A stretch of 64,000 bases of DNA from Streptomyces olivochromogenes (GTDB lineage Bacteria; Actinomycetota; Actinomycetes; Streptomycetales; Streptomycetaceae): the NCBI RefSeq assembly GCF_021538895.1, contig NZ_JADDRL010000004.1, positions 1 to 64,000 on the forward strand, given 5' to 3'. Both the position numbers and the translations under genes were made by a program. The notes under the pieces are model-generated. The model ran no database searches. It worked only from the letters and a program-made list of their open reading frames with translations, and was not told the DNA's origin. Shown here piece by piece: positions 19,318-30,149 of this stretch; the first letter of the stretch is position 1; each line of letters starts with the position of its first letter.

Positions 19318-20076
19318 ATGTCTGCCATTTCTTCCATGACTGCCAAGTCCAGGAACCGCACCATCCTGCGCCGCGTCTCGACCGTCACCGCCCTCGCCGC
19401 CGCCGGGGTTCTCGCCGCCGCGGGTGTCGCCTCGGCGCATGTCACCGTCCACCCCGAGAGCTACGCCAAGGGCGCCACGGACGGTCTGCTGAGCTTCCGG
19501 GTGCCCAACGAGGAGGACGGCGCGAGCACCACCAAGGTTCAGGTGTTCCTGCCCACCGACCACCCCGTCCTCGGTGTGCTCGTGCATCCGCAAGGCGGGT
19601 GGACCGCCAAGGTGACCACCACCAAGCTCAAGACGCCGGTCAAGACCGACGACGGGACCATCGGCGAGGCCGTCTCCGAGATCACCTGGACCGGGGGCAA
19701 GATCGGCCCGGGGCAGTTCGAGGACTTCGACGTCGCCTTCGGGCAGCTGCCGCAGGACACCGACGAGCTGACCTTCAAGACGCTCCAGACGTACTCCGAC
19801 GGCAAGGTCGTCCGCTGGATCGAGCAGGGCGGGGAGGAGGAGTCGGAGAATCCCGCCCCGGTGCTGAAGCTCACCGCCGCCGACAGCGAGGCCCCCGCCG
19901 CGACGGCCACGAAGGACGGCGGCGCCAAGACCGGTTCCACGGCAGCCGCCACCGGCTCCGGCGACTCCAGTGACTCCACCGCCCGCGGTCTCGGCATCGC
20001 GGGCCTGATCGTCGGCGTGCTGGGCCTGGCGGCCGCCGCGTTCGCCCTCGTACGGAGCCGGTCGGCGCGCTCGTAG
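19318..20076 (+). CDS. YcnI-like (DUF1775) cell-surface protein
   Basis: 252 residues. A signal peptide ends in VASA, leaving His as the first mature residue (AHVTVHPES). This N-terminal His is the copper-binding residue known in YcnI. The mature domain follows the DUF1775 pattern (LLSFRVPNEEDGASTTKVQVFLP ... WTGGKIGPGQFEDFDV). A Ser/Thr/Ala-rich linker and one C-terminal helix with RSRSARS anchor it on the outside of the membrane. Probably a copper chaperone acting with the preceding membrane protein. A second ATG at 19336 would shorten the signal peptide without changing the mature part. Confidence 0.88.
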   Translation: MSAISSMTAKSRNRTILRRVSTVTALAAAGVLAAAGVASAHVTVHPESYAKGATDGLLSFRVPNEEDGASTTKVQVFLPTDHPVLGVLVHPQGGWTAKVTTTKLKTPVKTDDGTIGEAVSEITWTGGKIGPGQFEDFDVAFGQLPQDTDELTFKTLQTYSDGKVVRWIEQGGEEESENPAPVLKLTAADSEAPAATATKDGGAKTGSTAAATGSGDSSDSTARGLGIAGLIVGVLGLAAAAFALVRSRSARS

Positions 20077-20135
20077 CGCGGCCGAGCGGGAGACGAGCGG
20101 GAAACGGGAAGCGGGAAGCGAGCGGGAAACGGGAA

Positions 20136-20164
20136 GGGCCCGGATCAGTTGCTGATCCGGGCCC
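20136..20164. terminator. Bidirectional terminator
   Basis: A 13-bp perfect stem, GGGCCCGGATCAG with CTGATCCGGGCCC, and a three-base loop, centred between the convergent genes ending at 20076 and 20192. It is preceded by short GCGGGAAACGGGAA-type direct repeats (about 20087-20133). Confidence 0.85.
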
Positions 20165-20191
20165 CTCCCTTCGCGTCGACCTCTCAAGTGG

Positions 20192-20953
20192 TCACCTGGC
20201 GACGAGCTCCAGCATCTCCTGGGCGGGCGCCTCCTGGACGATCCGGGACCTGCGCCACAGCCACAGCACGTCCCGCCCGAACGACCACAGCAGCGAGCCC
20301 AGCGCCAGCAGCGCCACGGCCAGGTTCGCGATGTGCGGGAGCAGTTCGGAGCCCGCCAGCAGCAGGCAGACGCCCTGCAGCGCGGCGACCGTCTTGCGGG
20401 CGAAGGACGGCGGCAGCGGCGCGTTCAGCCAGGGCGCCACGCGGGCCGCGGCGACGAACGCGTAGCGCATGCCGCCGATCAGCAGCACCCACGGGCCGAG
20501 CTGCATCGACACGTACACGCTCAGCACCAGGATCAGGAACGCGTCGACCTCCATGTCGAAGCGGGCGCCGAGCGCGGTCGAGGTGCCGGTGCGCCGGGCG
20601 ACCTTGCCGTCGACGCCGTCCAGGATCAGGGCCACGGCCGTCAGGCCGACCAGCAGCGTCACCGGCGGCGAGCTCTCGAAGGAGTCCGCGACCAGCGCCG
20701 TCACCCCGCCGACCAGCGTCGCCCGGCCCAGGGTGACCCGGTTGGCGGGGCCGAAGGAGCGCAGCCGGGAGCGGTGCAGCGCCCGGGAGAGCACCGCCCA
20801 GGAGGCGATCGCGAACGCCAGGCCCGTCAGCCAGCCGGCCGGCCCCATGCCGATCGCCGAGCCCAGCAGGGCCAGCAACAGGATCTGCACGCCCGCTCCC
20901 ACAGCGGTCTCCTGCTGGACCAGCCTCGCTTCGTAAGTGTTGTTCAGGGCCAC
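20192..20953 (-). CDS. CDP-alcohol phosphatidyltransferase family protein
   Basis: 253 residues, polytopic membrane protein. The full catalytic signature is visible: DGKVAR, eight residues, then G-ARF-D-MEV-D, which binds metal ions and the CDP-linked substrate. Such enzymes join a CDP-alcohol and a second alcohol to make phospholipids or related phosphodiesters. The GTG at 20953 is chosen because GGAGG lies seven bases upstream. It is divergent from the dehydrogenase at 21061, from which it is separated by about 107 bases. Donor and acceptor are unknown; context suggests a role in the adjacent orphan pathway. Confidence 0.88.
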   Translation of the reverse strand: MALNNTYEARLVQQETAVGAGVQILLLALLGSAIGMGPAGWLTGLAFAIASWAVLSRALHRSRLRSFGPANRVTLGRATLVGGVTALVADSFESSPPVTLLVGLTAVALILDGVDGKVARRTGTSTALGARFDMEVDAFLILVLSVYVSMQLGPWVLLIGGMRYAFVAAARVAPWLNAPLPPSFARKTVAALQGVCLLLAGSELLPHIANLAVALLALGSLLWSFGRDVLWLWRRSRIVQEAPAQEMLELVAR

Positions 20954-21060
20954 CGCACGTCCTCCGGCCGAGTGACAGAGTCGATCAACGCCGCGTACTG
21001 TGCGCGGCCTGTGCACATCTCGGTACGTGAACAACTTCCCGATCGTTCAGGAGGATGCCG

Positions 21061-22053
21061 ATGAACCGCTCCGCGCGCGCGTTCTGGCTCCGCTCGCCCG
21101 GCCAGGGCGAGCTCCGTGACCACGCGCTGCCCGCGCCCGCCGAGGGCGAGGTCGTGGTGCGCTCGCTCTACTCCGGAGTGAGCCGCGGCACGGAGACGCT
21201 CGTCTTTCGCGGCGGCGTTCCCGAGAGCCAACACGCCGCGATGCGGTCGCCGTTCCAGGAGGGCGACTTCCCCGGTCCGGTGAAGTACGGCTACCTCAAC
21301 GTCGGCGTGGTCGAGGAGGGACCGGACGAGCTGACGGGCCGTACCGTCTTCTGCCTGTATCCGCATCAGACCCGTTACGTCGTTCCGGTGAAGGCGGTGA
21401 CCCCCGTGCCCGACGGCGTGCCCGCCGAGCGGGCCGTCCTCGCCGGCACCGTGGAGACCGCCGTGAACGCCCTGTGGGACGCGACACCGCTGATCGGCGA
21501 CCGGATCGCGGTGGTCGGCGGTGGCATGGTCGGCTGCTCGGTGGCCGCCCTGCTGGCCCGCTTCCCCGGCGTACGGCTGCAGCTGGTCGACGCCGATCCG
21601 GCCCGCGCCAAGACCGCCGAGGCGCTCGGCGTGGCCTTCGCCGCGCCCGAGGACGCGCTCGGCGACTGCGACCTGGTCGTTCACGCCAGCGCCACCGAAC
21701 AGGGCCTCGCCCGCTCCCTCGAACTCCTGCGCGCCGAGGGCACGGTCCTCGAACTGAGCTGGTACGGCGACCGGCGCGTCGCCCTCCCGCTCGGCGAGGC
21801 CTTCCACTCCCGGCGGCTCACCGTGCGCAGCAGCCAGGTCGGCTCCGTCTCCCCGGCCCGCCGCTCCAGCCGCGACTACGCCGGCCGGCTGGCCCTCGCC
21901 CTCGACCTGCTCACCGACCCCGCGCTGGACGCCCTCATCACCGGGGAGAGCGCGTTCGAGGAGCTGCCGGAGGTCATGCCGAGGCTCGCCTCGGGGGAGC
22001 TCCCGGCCCTGTGCCACCGGGTCCGCTACGGCGACCAGGGCGACACAGACTGA
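21061..22053 (+). CDS. Zinc-type (MDR) alcohol dehydrogenase-like protein
   Basis: 330 residues, medium-chain dehydrogenase fold. The nucleotide-binding motif is [17 protein letters not shown], followed by the acidic VDAD. The N-terminal catalytic domain has [13 protein letters not shown] where classical zinc enzymes carry a ligand Cys, and I do not see the Cys-rich structural zinc loop, so it may be metal-free. The ATG at 21061 is six bases after AGGAGG. It begins a run of five plus-strand genes ending with the flippase-like protein. The substrate is unknown; reduction or oxidation of a sugar or pterin intermediate would fit the neighbours. Confidence 0.8.
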   Translation: MNRSARAFWLRSPGQGELRDHALPAPAEGEVVVRSLYSGVSRGTETLVFRGGVPESQHAAMRSPFQEGDFPGPVKYGYLNVGVVEEGPDELTGRTVFCLYPHQTRYVVPVKAVTPVPDGVPAERAVLAGTVETAVNALWDATPLIGDRIAVVGGGMVGCSVAALLARFPGVRLQLVDADPARAKTAEALGVAFAAPEDALGDCDLVVHASATEQGLARSLELLRAEGTVLELSWYGDRRVALPLGEAFHSRRLTVRSSQVGSVSPARRSSRDYAGRLALALDLLTDPALDALITGESAFEELPEVMPRLASGELPALCHRVRYGDQGDTD

Positions 22054-22116
22054 CGGATTCGCACAATCCAGGACGACGAAACGGCCTGACCTCAGAAAAG
22101 AGTGAGAGAGGGCTGA

Positions 22117-23782
<1,666 letters not shown>

Positions 23783-23786
<4 letters not shown>

Positions 23787-24883
23787 GCCAGACGACCACC
23801 ACCACCCAGTCCGGGGGGATCCCGGCCCAGCCGGGCCCGCGGGACCTGACGGGCGCGGAGCGAGAGGGCACCCCGACCATGCCGGAGCCCACCACACCGA
23901 CCACCGCAGATTCGACCGTGCCGGAGCCCGGCGCGGCGACCGCCGCCGTGGAGACCGACGCCGGACCCGCCGTGGTCATCGCCGGTGCCGGGCCCGTGGC
24001 GCGGCCCGGGGAGCGGGCCACCGTACGGCTGCGGGAGGACGTGTCCGACGAGCCGCCCCGGTACGCGCCCGAGTGGCTGCAGCTGCGGGAAGAGGCCGAC
24101 GCGGCCGCCCGGGCGCTCGATCTGCTCGACCCGCTGCGGATCCGGCTCGCCAACCTGCCGGGCCGCTGCGGCGGTCTGGTCGTGCACGACGTGGGCTGCG
24201 GCACCGGCTCGATGGGCCGCTGGCTCGCGCCGCGCCTGGACGGCGCCCAGCACTGGGTCCTGCACGACCGCGACCCCTACCTGCTGCACTTCGCCGCCGT
24301 CGCCTCCCCGCGCGCCGCCGGCGACGGCAGCCGCGTCTCGGTGGAGACCCGGCGCGGCGACGTGGCCCGGCTGACCCGGGACGCGCTGGCCGGCGCCTCG
24401 CTGGTGACGGCGTCCGCGCTGCTCGACGTCCTCACCCGCGAGGAGGTCGAGACGCTCGCCGACGCCTGCGTCGGTGCCGGCTGCCCCGCGCTGCTCACCC
24501 TCTCCGTCGCCGGGCGGGTCGAACTGACCCCGTCCGACCCGCTGGACACCGAGATCGCCGAGGCGTTCAACGCCCACCAGCGGCGCGGCGGCATGCTGGG
24601 ACCCGACGCGATCACCGTGGCCGCCGAGGCGTTCTCCGAGCGCGGCGCCACGGTGAAGGTGCACCCGAGCCCCTGGCGGCTGGGCCCCGAGGAGGCCGCG
24701 CTGACGGCCCAGTGGCTGCGCGGCTGGGTCGGCGCCGCCGTCGAACAGCGCCCCGAACTGCGGGAGCGCGCCGACCGCTACCTCCAGGACCGGCTGGCCG
24801 CCTGCGAGGCCGGCGAGCTCGACGTCGTCGTCCACCACAGTGACCTGCTCGCCCTGGTCCGGCCGACGGGCGGAGCGTCATGA
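23783..24883 (+). CDS. SAM-dependent methyltransferase
   Basis: 366 residues. Residues 1 to about 85 are Thr/Pro/Ala-rich and probably disordered. The class I fold follows, with motif I VHDVGCGTGSMG (about residues 134-145) and HDRDP as the acidic end of strand 2. It overlaps the glycosyltransferase stop and the next gene's start by four bases each, so the genes are translationally coupled. The target is unknown. Confidence 0.82.
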
Positions 24884-26217
24884 GCGCGCACACGGCGGGG
24901 CCGCAGGCGGTGGGCGCCGAGGCGTTGTCCCGGACGGCACGAACGGCCCCGCACACGCGCGTGGCGCCGATGCTCACGACCCGCACGTGCTCGCACCTCG
25001 GCGACACGGCACGGGTCGCGGCGCCCCCGCGCGTGCCCACGGCGGCAAAGACCGCCGCCCCGGAGGCGGCCGCCCCACCGGCCCCCGCCCGGGGCGGCGG
25101 TCCGCGCCGTTTCCTCGCCCGCCTCAACACCCACGCCGTGCGCACCCACTTCGGCACCGTCGCCGGCGTCGCCATCCTCACCGCCCTGCTGTGGCGGCTG
25201 GGCACCGGCGTCCTCCTCGACGGACTGCGCCGGATCGACACCGTGACCCTGCTGGCGGCGCTCGGCATCGGCGTCGTCACCACCGTGTTCAGCGCCTGGC
25301 GCTGGCAGTTGGTGGCCCGGGGCCTGCGGATCCGGCTGCCGCTGGGGCCCGCCGTGGCCGACTACTACCGGGCGCTGTTCCTGAACGCGGCCCTGCCCGG
25401 CGGAATCCTGGGCGACGTGCACCGGGCGGTCCGGCACGGGCAGAGCGCCGGCGACGTCCGGCGCGGGGTCAAGGCGGTCGTCCTGGAACGGGTCGCCGGT
25501 CAGGTCGCGCTGACCGTGTTCGGCGCGGTGGTGCTGCTGACGCTGCCGTCCCCGGTCCGCGACGACGCCCGCAACTTCGCCCCGCTGGTGGCCCTCGCCG
25601 CGGCGGGCGCGCTCGCCGTCGTCCTCGCCGTCCGCCTGAACCGCGCGCCCTCCCGGCGCGGCGGCGCCCTGCGCAACACCCTCGCCGAGGCGCGCGAGGG
25701 CCTGCTGTCCCGCGCCAACGGGCCCGGCGTCGCGCTGTCCTCCGCCGTCGTCCTGGCCGGGCACCTGGCGATGTTCGTGGTGGCGGCCCGGGTCGCCGGA
25801 TCGGCCGCGTCCGTCGCCGTGCTGATGCCGATCGCGGTCCTCGCCCTGGTCGCCATGGGCCTGCCGCTGAACATCGGCGGTTTCGGCCCCCGCGAGGGCG
25901 TCACCGCCTGGGCGTTCGGCGCCGCGGGCCTGGGCGCGAGCAGCGGGGTGGCCGTCGCCGTGGTGTACGGGGTGCTGAGCTTCGTGGCGAGCCTGCCCGG
26001 CGTCGCCGTCCTCCTCGTCCGCTGGTACGGCGGACTGCGTGCCGGGACCGCCGCGACGGAGCCCGGTCACGCTCCCCACGCCGGTTACCCGCGTTCGTCC
26101 GCGGACGTGAGCAACTCGGCATACGCTCCGAAGGATTCGGCGAGGCTCGCCAGCAGTTCCTTGCCCTTTTCCGCCGACCCCAGGGAAGGACGGCCGATGA
26201 CACCCGATTCGGTATAG
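24880..26217 (+). CDS. Flippase-like integral membrane protein (UPF0104/LPG synthase TM family)
   Basis: 445 residues. After a disordered N-terminus of about 80 residues come about eight membrane helices of the lysylphosphatidylglycerol-synthase transmembrane family. The family motifs AWRWQLVARGLRI, ALPGGILGDVHRAVRHG and NIGGFGPREGVTAWAFG are visible. Such proteins, when without a catalytic domain, are thought to move lipids or lipid-linked intermediates. The last 45 or so residues are coded antisense to the end of the creatininase gene (26085-26217 overlap) and look unstructured, so the natural stop may once have been earlier. Confidence 0.82.
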   Translation: MSAHTAGPQAVGAEALSRTARTAPHTRVAPMLTTRTCSHLGDTARVAAPPRVPTAAKTAAPEAAAPPAPARGGGPRRFLARLNTHAVRTHFGTVAGVAILTALLWRLGTGVLLDGLRRIDTVTLLAALGIGVVTTVFSAWRWQLVARGLRIRLPLGPAVADYYRALFLNAALPGGILGDVHRAVRHGQSAGDVRRGVKAVVLERVAGQVALTVFGAVVLLTLPSPVRDDARNFAPLVALAAAGALAVVLAVRLNRAPSRRGGALRNTLAEAREGLLSRANGPGVALSSAVVLAGHLAMFVVAARVAGSAASVAVLMPIAVLALVAMGLPLNIGGFGPREGVTAWAFGAAGLGASSGVAVAVVYGVLSFVASLPGVAVLLVRWYGGLRAGTAATEPGHAPHAGYPRSSADVSNSAYAPKDSARLASSSLPFSADPREGRPMTPDSV

Positions 26218-26849
26218 GCGGACATTCCCACGGTGAGCAGATGACGGCGGTCGTCCGCGACGAAATCGGCGGACTCGTAACCAGGGCGGACGAATTCAGG
26301 ATGAGCGTGCAGCAGAATGGAGGTCTCGATTTCCCCCGCGTGCATGTCGGTCAGCAGCGAGGTGAGGACCCCGGCCCGCTCCCGCGCCGCCTCCCAGTCC
26401 TCCGCCGCCGGGAACAGCGCCATCCGCTCCCCACGCGCGGAGGCTTCCTGTACGACGTTCCCCAGCACATAGTTGCCGCCGTGGCCGTTGACCACGACGA
26501 GCGCGTCGACGCCCGAACGGCGCAGCGACGCGGCGATGTCCCGTACCACCGCATGAAGCGTCACGGAGGAGATGCTGACGGTCCCCGGCCAGGCAGCGTG
26601 TTCGTGCGAGCAGGCGATCGTCACCGGAGGAAGGAGGTGCACCGGGTACGCCGCGGCGATCTCCCGGGCGATGGCACAGGCGACGAGCGTGTCGGTCGCG
26701 AGCGGAAGGAACGGCCCGTGCTGTTCGAAGCTTCCGACGGGAAGGACGGCGATCTGTGGTGAGACGCCGGCCCCCCGCGTCCGTACGTCCTGTGTGGTGT
26801 CCTCCGGCAACAGACCGTATGCCTCCGTACGCGCGCCCGAACCACTCAT
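26085..26849 (-). CDS. Creatininase-family amidohydrolase (FAPy deformylase candidate)
   Basis: 254 residues. The family metal ligands are visible in EQHGPFLPLATD (Glu42, His44, Asp53) and in VVVNGHGGN; the second His of the usual HGxH is Phe46. In archaea the related ArfB removes formyl from the FAPy nucleotide made by a GTP cyclohydrolase that does not deformylate. Here the gene is divergent, 38 bases away, from exactly that kind of GTP cyclohydrolase II (Met120 type). A role in deformylating its product is therefore a reasoned prediction. Creatinine hydrolysis or a mycofactocin-type role are alternatives, with no supporting neighbours. Confidence 0.8.
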   Translation of the reverse strand: MSGSGARTEAYGLLPEDTTQDVRTRGAGVSPQIAVLPVGSFEQHGPFLPLATDTLVACAIAREIAAAYPVHLLPPVTIACSHEHAAWPGTVSISSVTLHAVVRDIAASLRRSGVDALVVVNGHGGNYVLGNVVQEASARGERMALFPAAEDWEAARERAGVLTSLLTDMHAGEIETSILLHAHPEFVRPGYESADFVADDRRHLLTVGMSAYTESGVIGRPSLGSAEKGKELLASLAESFGAYAELLTSADERG

Positions 26850-26887
26850 CTTTTCACGGCCTTTCGTCTCTGCTTAGGAATCAGATC

Positions 26888-27547
26888 ATGACAGAAAACA
26901 TCGGCGTACTCGGCAAGAAGTCCCCGCGGCGTTCGGGCGCGGAACGGGTTGTGAATGCCCCGCTGCCCACCGTGTACGGGAAATTCCAGGCGGTCGGTTA
27001 CCTCGACCACGACCGCGGCGACGAGCAAGTGGCCCTGGTCTACGGAGACATCGGCACCGAGAACGTGCTGACCCGGCTGCACTCGGAATGCCTGACCGGT
27101 GACGCGTTCGGCTCCCAGCACTGCGAGTGCGGCGACCAGTTGGCCTCCGCGCTGCGCGCGGTCGTCGCGGAGGGCAGCGGCATCGTCGTCTATCTGCGGG
27201 GCCACGAGGGCCGGGGCATCGGCCTGCTGGCGAAGCTGCGCGCGATGGCCCTGCAGGCGGAGGGCCTGGACACCGTCGAGGCGAACCTGGCCCTGGGCCT
27301 GCCGGTCGACGCCCGCGACTACCGCGTCGCCGCCGAGATCCTGCGCGACCTGGGCGTCCGCTCCGTACGTCTGATGTCCAACAACCCGCGCAAGCGCGAG
27401 GCGCTGCTGCGGCACGGCATCGAGGTCGCCGAGCAGGTACCGCTGCTGATCGAGCCGTGCGAGAACAACATCACGTATCTGCGGACCAAGCGGGAACGAA
27501 TGGACCACAACCTTCCCCATCTGGACGCGGTCGCCCACTGGTCCTGA
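26888..27547 (+). CDS. ribA: GTP cyclohydrolase II, Met120 variant
   Basis: 219 residues. The zinc-binding cysteines are present (HSECLTGDAFGSQHCECGDQ) as are the catalytic and GTP-binding segments (RGHEGRGIGLL, NNPRKREALL). The residue equivalent to E. coli Tyr105 (KIRAYALQ) is Met120 (KLRAMALQ). As I recall, S. coelicolor SCO6655 has Met at the same number and releases the formylated pyrimidine (FAPy) instead of the normal riboflavin intermediate. No other riboflavin genes are nearby, so this is likely a pathway-specific enzyme. The symbol ribA reflects family, not a proven riboflavin role. Confidence 0.92.
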   Translation: MTENIGVLGKKSPRRSGAERVVNAPLPTVYGKFQAVGYLDHDRGDEQVALVYGDIGTENVLTRLHSECLTGDAFGSQHCECGDQLASALRAVVAEGSGIVVYLRGHEGRGIGLLAKLRAMALQAEGLDTVEANLALGLPVDARDYRVAAEILRDLGVRSVRLMSNNPRKREALLRHGIEVAEQVPLLIEPCENNITYLRTKRERMDHNLPHLDAVAHWS

Positions 27548-27669
27548 TTCGCCCGGCGGCGGTCCGGACAGGATGAGGGTGACATCGTCCACCGCGACGG
27601 CGGCGGGCCCGGCACCCAGGACGCCGCGGCGGCCGGGGTCGTGGTCCGCGCGGCAAAGGAGGCAGAGGC

Positions 27670-28815
27670 GTGAATCTCCAGGCCCGGGTCGTGATCGTGG
27701 GCGGCGGTGTGATGGGCACGAGCATCGCCTACCACCTGGCGAGCGCGGGCGTACGGGACGTCGTCCTGGTCGAGCGGGACGAACTGGCCGCCGGGTCCAC
27801 CTCAAGGGCGGCGGGCGGGGTGCGGGCGCAATTCTCCGACGAGCTCAACATCCGGCTCGGGGCCAGGAGCCTGGAGGCCTTCGACCGCTTCGGGGAGGAG
27901 ATCGGCCACGACATCGGGCTGCACCGGGTCGGCTACCTCTTCCTGCTGTCGACGCCCGAACAGGTCGCCTCCTTCGAGCAGAGCGTCCGGCTGCAGAACT
28001 CCCTCGGCGTGCCCAGCCGCCTCATCACCCCCGAGGAGGCCCGCCGCCGCTCCCCGCTGATCACCACCGAGGGGCTGCTCGCCGCCGCCTACTCCCCGGA
28101 CGACGGGCACTGCACACCCGAAGCCGTCGTCCACGGCTACGCGGCCGCCGCCCGCGCCCACGGCGCCCGCATCCTGCGCCACACCGAGGTCACCGGCATC
28201 GAACGCCACGGCGACACCCTCACGGCCGTGACCACGACCCTGGGCCGCATCGCCACCGACACCGTGATTTGCGCCGCCGGCCCCTGGTCCCGGGCGGTCG
28301 GCGCGATGGCCGGCGTCGACCTGCCGGTACAGCCGCTGCGCCGCCAGATCGCGGTCACCGAACCCGTCACCGGGCTGCCGCCGAAGCTCCCCATGACGAT
28401 CGACTTCACCACCAGCCTCTACTTCCACGCCGAGGGCCCCGGCCTCCTCGTCGGCATGTCCGACCCCGACGAGAAACCCGGCTTCGCCACCGACACCCAC
28501 GACCGCTGGATCCCCCGGCTGTACGAGGCGATGCGGCACCGCGCGCCCGCCCTGCTCGACCTGCGCCGCACGGGCGGCTGGGCCGGCCTGTACGAGAACA
28601 CCCCCGACCACAACGCCCTGATCGGCGAGGCGACTTCACCGTCCCGTTTCCTGTACGCGACCGGGTTCTCCGGCCACGGGTTCCTCCAGGGACCCGCCGT
28701 CGGCGAGGTCGTCCGTGACCTGTACCTCGGCCGCGCGCCCTTCCTGGACGTCGGCCCGTTGAGCGCCGACCGGTTCGCGGCCGACGCCCCGCGCCCGGAG
28801 GCCAACCTGGTGTGA
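27670..28815 (+). CDS. FAD-dependent oxidoreductase (DAO family)
   Basis: 381 residues. Starts at GTG with GGAGG upstream; the FAD-binding motif VVIVGGGVMGTSIAYHL is at the N-terminus, followed by GSTSRAAGGVR. The C-terminal GLYENTPDHNALIGE and GFSGHGFLQGPAVGE are typical of sarcosine-oxidase or amino-acid-oxidase-like enzymes. It probably oxidises an amine or amino acid. It lies alone between ribA and a convergent hydrolase gene, so there is no pathway clue. Confidence 0.87.
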   Translation: MNLQARVVIVGGGVMGTSIAYHLASAGVRDVVLVERDELAAGSTSRAAGGVRAQFSDELNIRLGARSLEAFDRFGEEIGHDIGLHRVGYLFLLSTPEQVASFEQSVRLQNSLGVPSRLITPEEARRRSPLITTEGLLAAAYSPDDGHCTPEAVVHGYAAAARAHGARILRHTEVTGIERHGDTLTAVTTTLGRIATDTVICAAGPWSRAVGAMAGVDLPVQPLRRQIAVTEPVTGLPPKLPMTIDFTTSLYFHAEGPGLLVGMSDPDEKPGFATDTHDRWIPRLYEAMRHRAPALLDLRRTGGWAGLYENTPDHNALIGEATSPSRFLYATGFSGHGFLQGPAVGEVVRDLYLGRAPFLDVGPLSADRFAADAPRPEANLV

Positions 28816-28847
28816 CCGGGCGCCACCCGTGGCCGCGCCGGGCCGGT

Positions 28848-30071
28848 TCAGTCCACGACCGCCTCGTGCACGAGCCGCTTCAGCTCCGGGAACACCTTCA
28901 GCGTCTTCGGCCGCACCTGGGTCATGAACTGCACGGTCAGGTCGCGGCCGGGGTCCACCCAGAAGGTGGTGGTCGCCACGCCGCTCCAGCCGTAGGCGCC
29001 CGGGCTCGTCGGGGCGAGGGTGCGGGCCGGGTCGATCACGACGGAGACGTTGAAGCCGAAGCCGACGCCCGCGTTGCCGGGCTCCTGGTGGGCGGGGGCG
29101 CCGAAGGCGCGCAGATCGGCGTTGTCCGGGAGGTGGTTGGCCGTCATCAGGGCCACCGTCGCGGGCGTCAACAGGCGGGCGCCGTCCAGCTCGCCGCCCC
29201 GGCGGAGCATCTCCATGAACCGGTGGTAGTCGTGCGCCGAGGCGACCATGCCGCCGCTGCCGGACAGAAACCGCGGGCGCCCCTTGAGCGGCAGCCCCGG
29301 GATCGGCTCGATGCCGCCCGCCTCGGTCTCGCCGTACAGCTCGGACAGCCGCTCCTCCTGCTCCGGCCCGATGTGCAGGCCCGCGTCGGTCATGCCGAGC
29401 GGCCGGAAGATCCGCTCGGCGAAGAACTCGTCGAGCGGCTGCCCGGACACCACCTCGATGACCCGGCCGAGCACGTTGGAGGCGACGGAGTAGTTCCACT
29501 GCGTTCCCGGCTCGAACTGCAGCGGCAGGCTCGCGTACACGTCGACCGTCTCGGCGAGGTTCGCGCCCGGCGGCACCGAGGACTCCAGCCGGGCCGCGCG
29601 GTAGAGGGCGTCGACGGGGTGGGAGTAGTAGAAGCCGAAGGTCAGGCCCGCGGTGTGGGTGAGCAGATGCCGGACCAGGATCGGTCCGGCGGCCGGGCGG
29701 GTGCGTACCTCGTCGCCGGAACCGCCCTCGTACACCCGGGGGTTGGCGAAGACCGGCAGGTGGCGCTCGACCGGGTCGTCCAGCGACAGCCGGCCCTCCT
29801 GCACCAGCAGCAGGGCGGCGACCGCGGTGACCGGCTTGGTCATGGAGTAGATCCGCCACAGCGTGTCGGCCTCGACCGGCAGCCCGGCCGCGACGTCGCG
29901 GTGGCCGTACGTGGTGAGGTGGGCGACACGGCCGCCGCGGGCCACGGACACCAGATAGCCGGGCAGGCGCCCTTCGTCGACGTGGTGGGCGAAGTACTGG
30001 TCGAGGCGGTCGAGCGCCTTCGCGTCCAGTCCGGCCTCGTCCGGGTCGACGTCCTGACGTAGTGGTGCCAT
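28848..30071 (-). CDS. Serine hydrolase, beta-lactamase/esterase class C family
   Basis: 407 residues without a signal peptide. The catalytic SxxK is S76-MTK in IYSMTKPVTA, and the tyrosine motif is in NYSVASN. The absence of an export signal points to a cytoplasmic EstB-like esterase rather than a true beta-lactamase. The ATG at 30071 has GAGGAG upstream. It is probably in the same transcription direction as the MFS and TetR genes before it. Confidence 0.87.
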   Translation of the reverse strand: MAPLRQDVDPDEAGLDAKALDRLDQYFAHHVDEGRLPGYLVSVARGGRVAHLTTYGHRDVAAGLPVEADTLWRIYSMTKPVTAVAALLLVQEGRLSLDDPVERHLPVFANPRVYEGGSGDEVRTRPAAGPILVRHLLTHTAGLTFGFYYSHPVDALYRAARLESSVPPGANLAETVDVYASLPLQFEPGTQWNYSVASNVLGRVIEVVSGQPLDEFFAERIFRPLGMTDAGLHIGPEQEERLSELYGETEAGGIEPIPGLPLKGRPRFLSGSGGMVASAHDYHRFMEMLRRGGELDGARLLTPATVALMTANHLPDNADLRAFGAPAHQEPGNAGVGFGFNVSVVIDPARTLAPTSPGAYGWSGVATTTFWVDPGRDLTVQFMTQVRPKTLKVFPELKRLVHEAVVD

Positions 30072-30149
30072 GGCTCTCCTCAAGTCGCGCCGTACGCGGT
30101 GCGGTCCGGCCTGCCCCGCCCCTGGGACGGCCTTGGAACCCACCGGTTC

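Noticed and set aside
24880..26217. Lysylphosphatidylglycerol synthase (full enzyme)
   Set aside because: Only the transmembrane flippase-type part is present; the C-terminal aminoacyl-transferase domain is absent.
28848..30071. Beta-lactamase resistance gene
   Set aside because: It has the SxxK motif but no export signal, so a cytoplasmic esterase-like enzyme is more likely.
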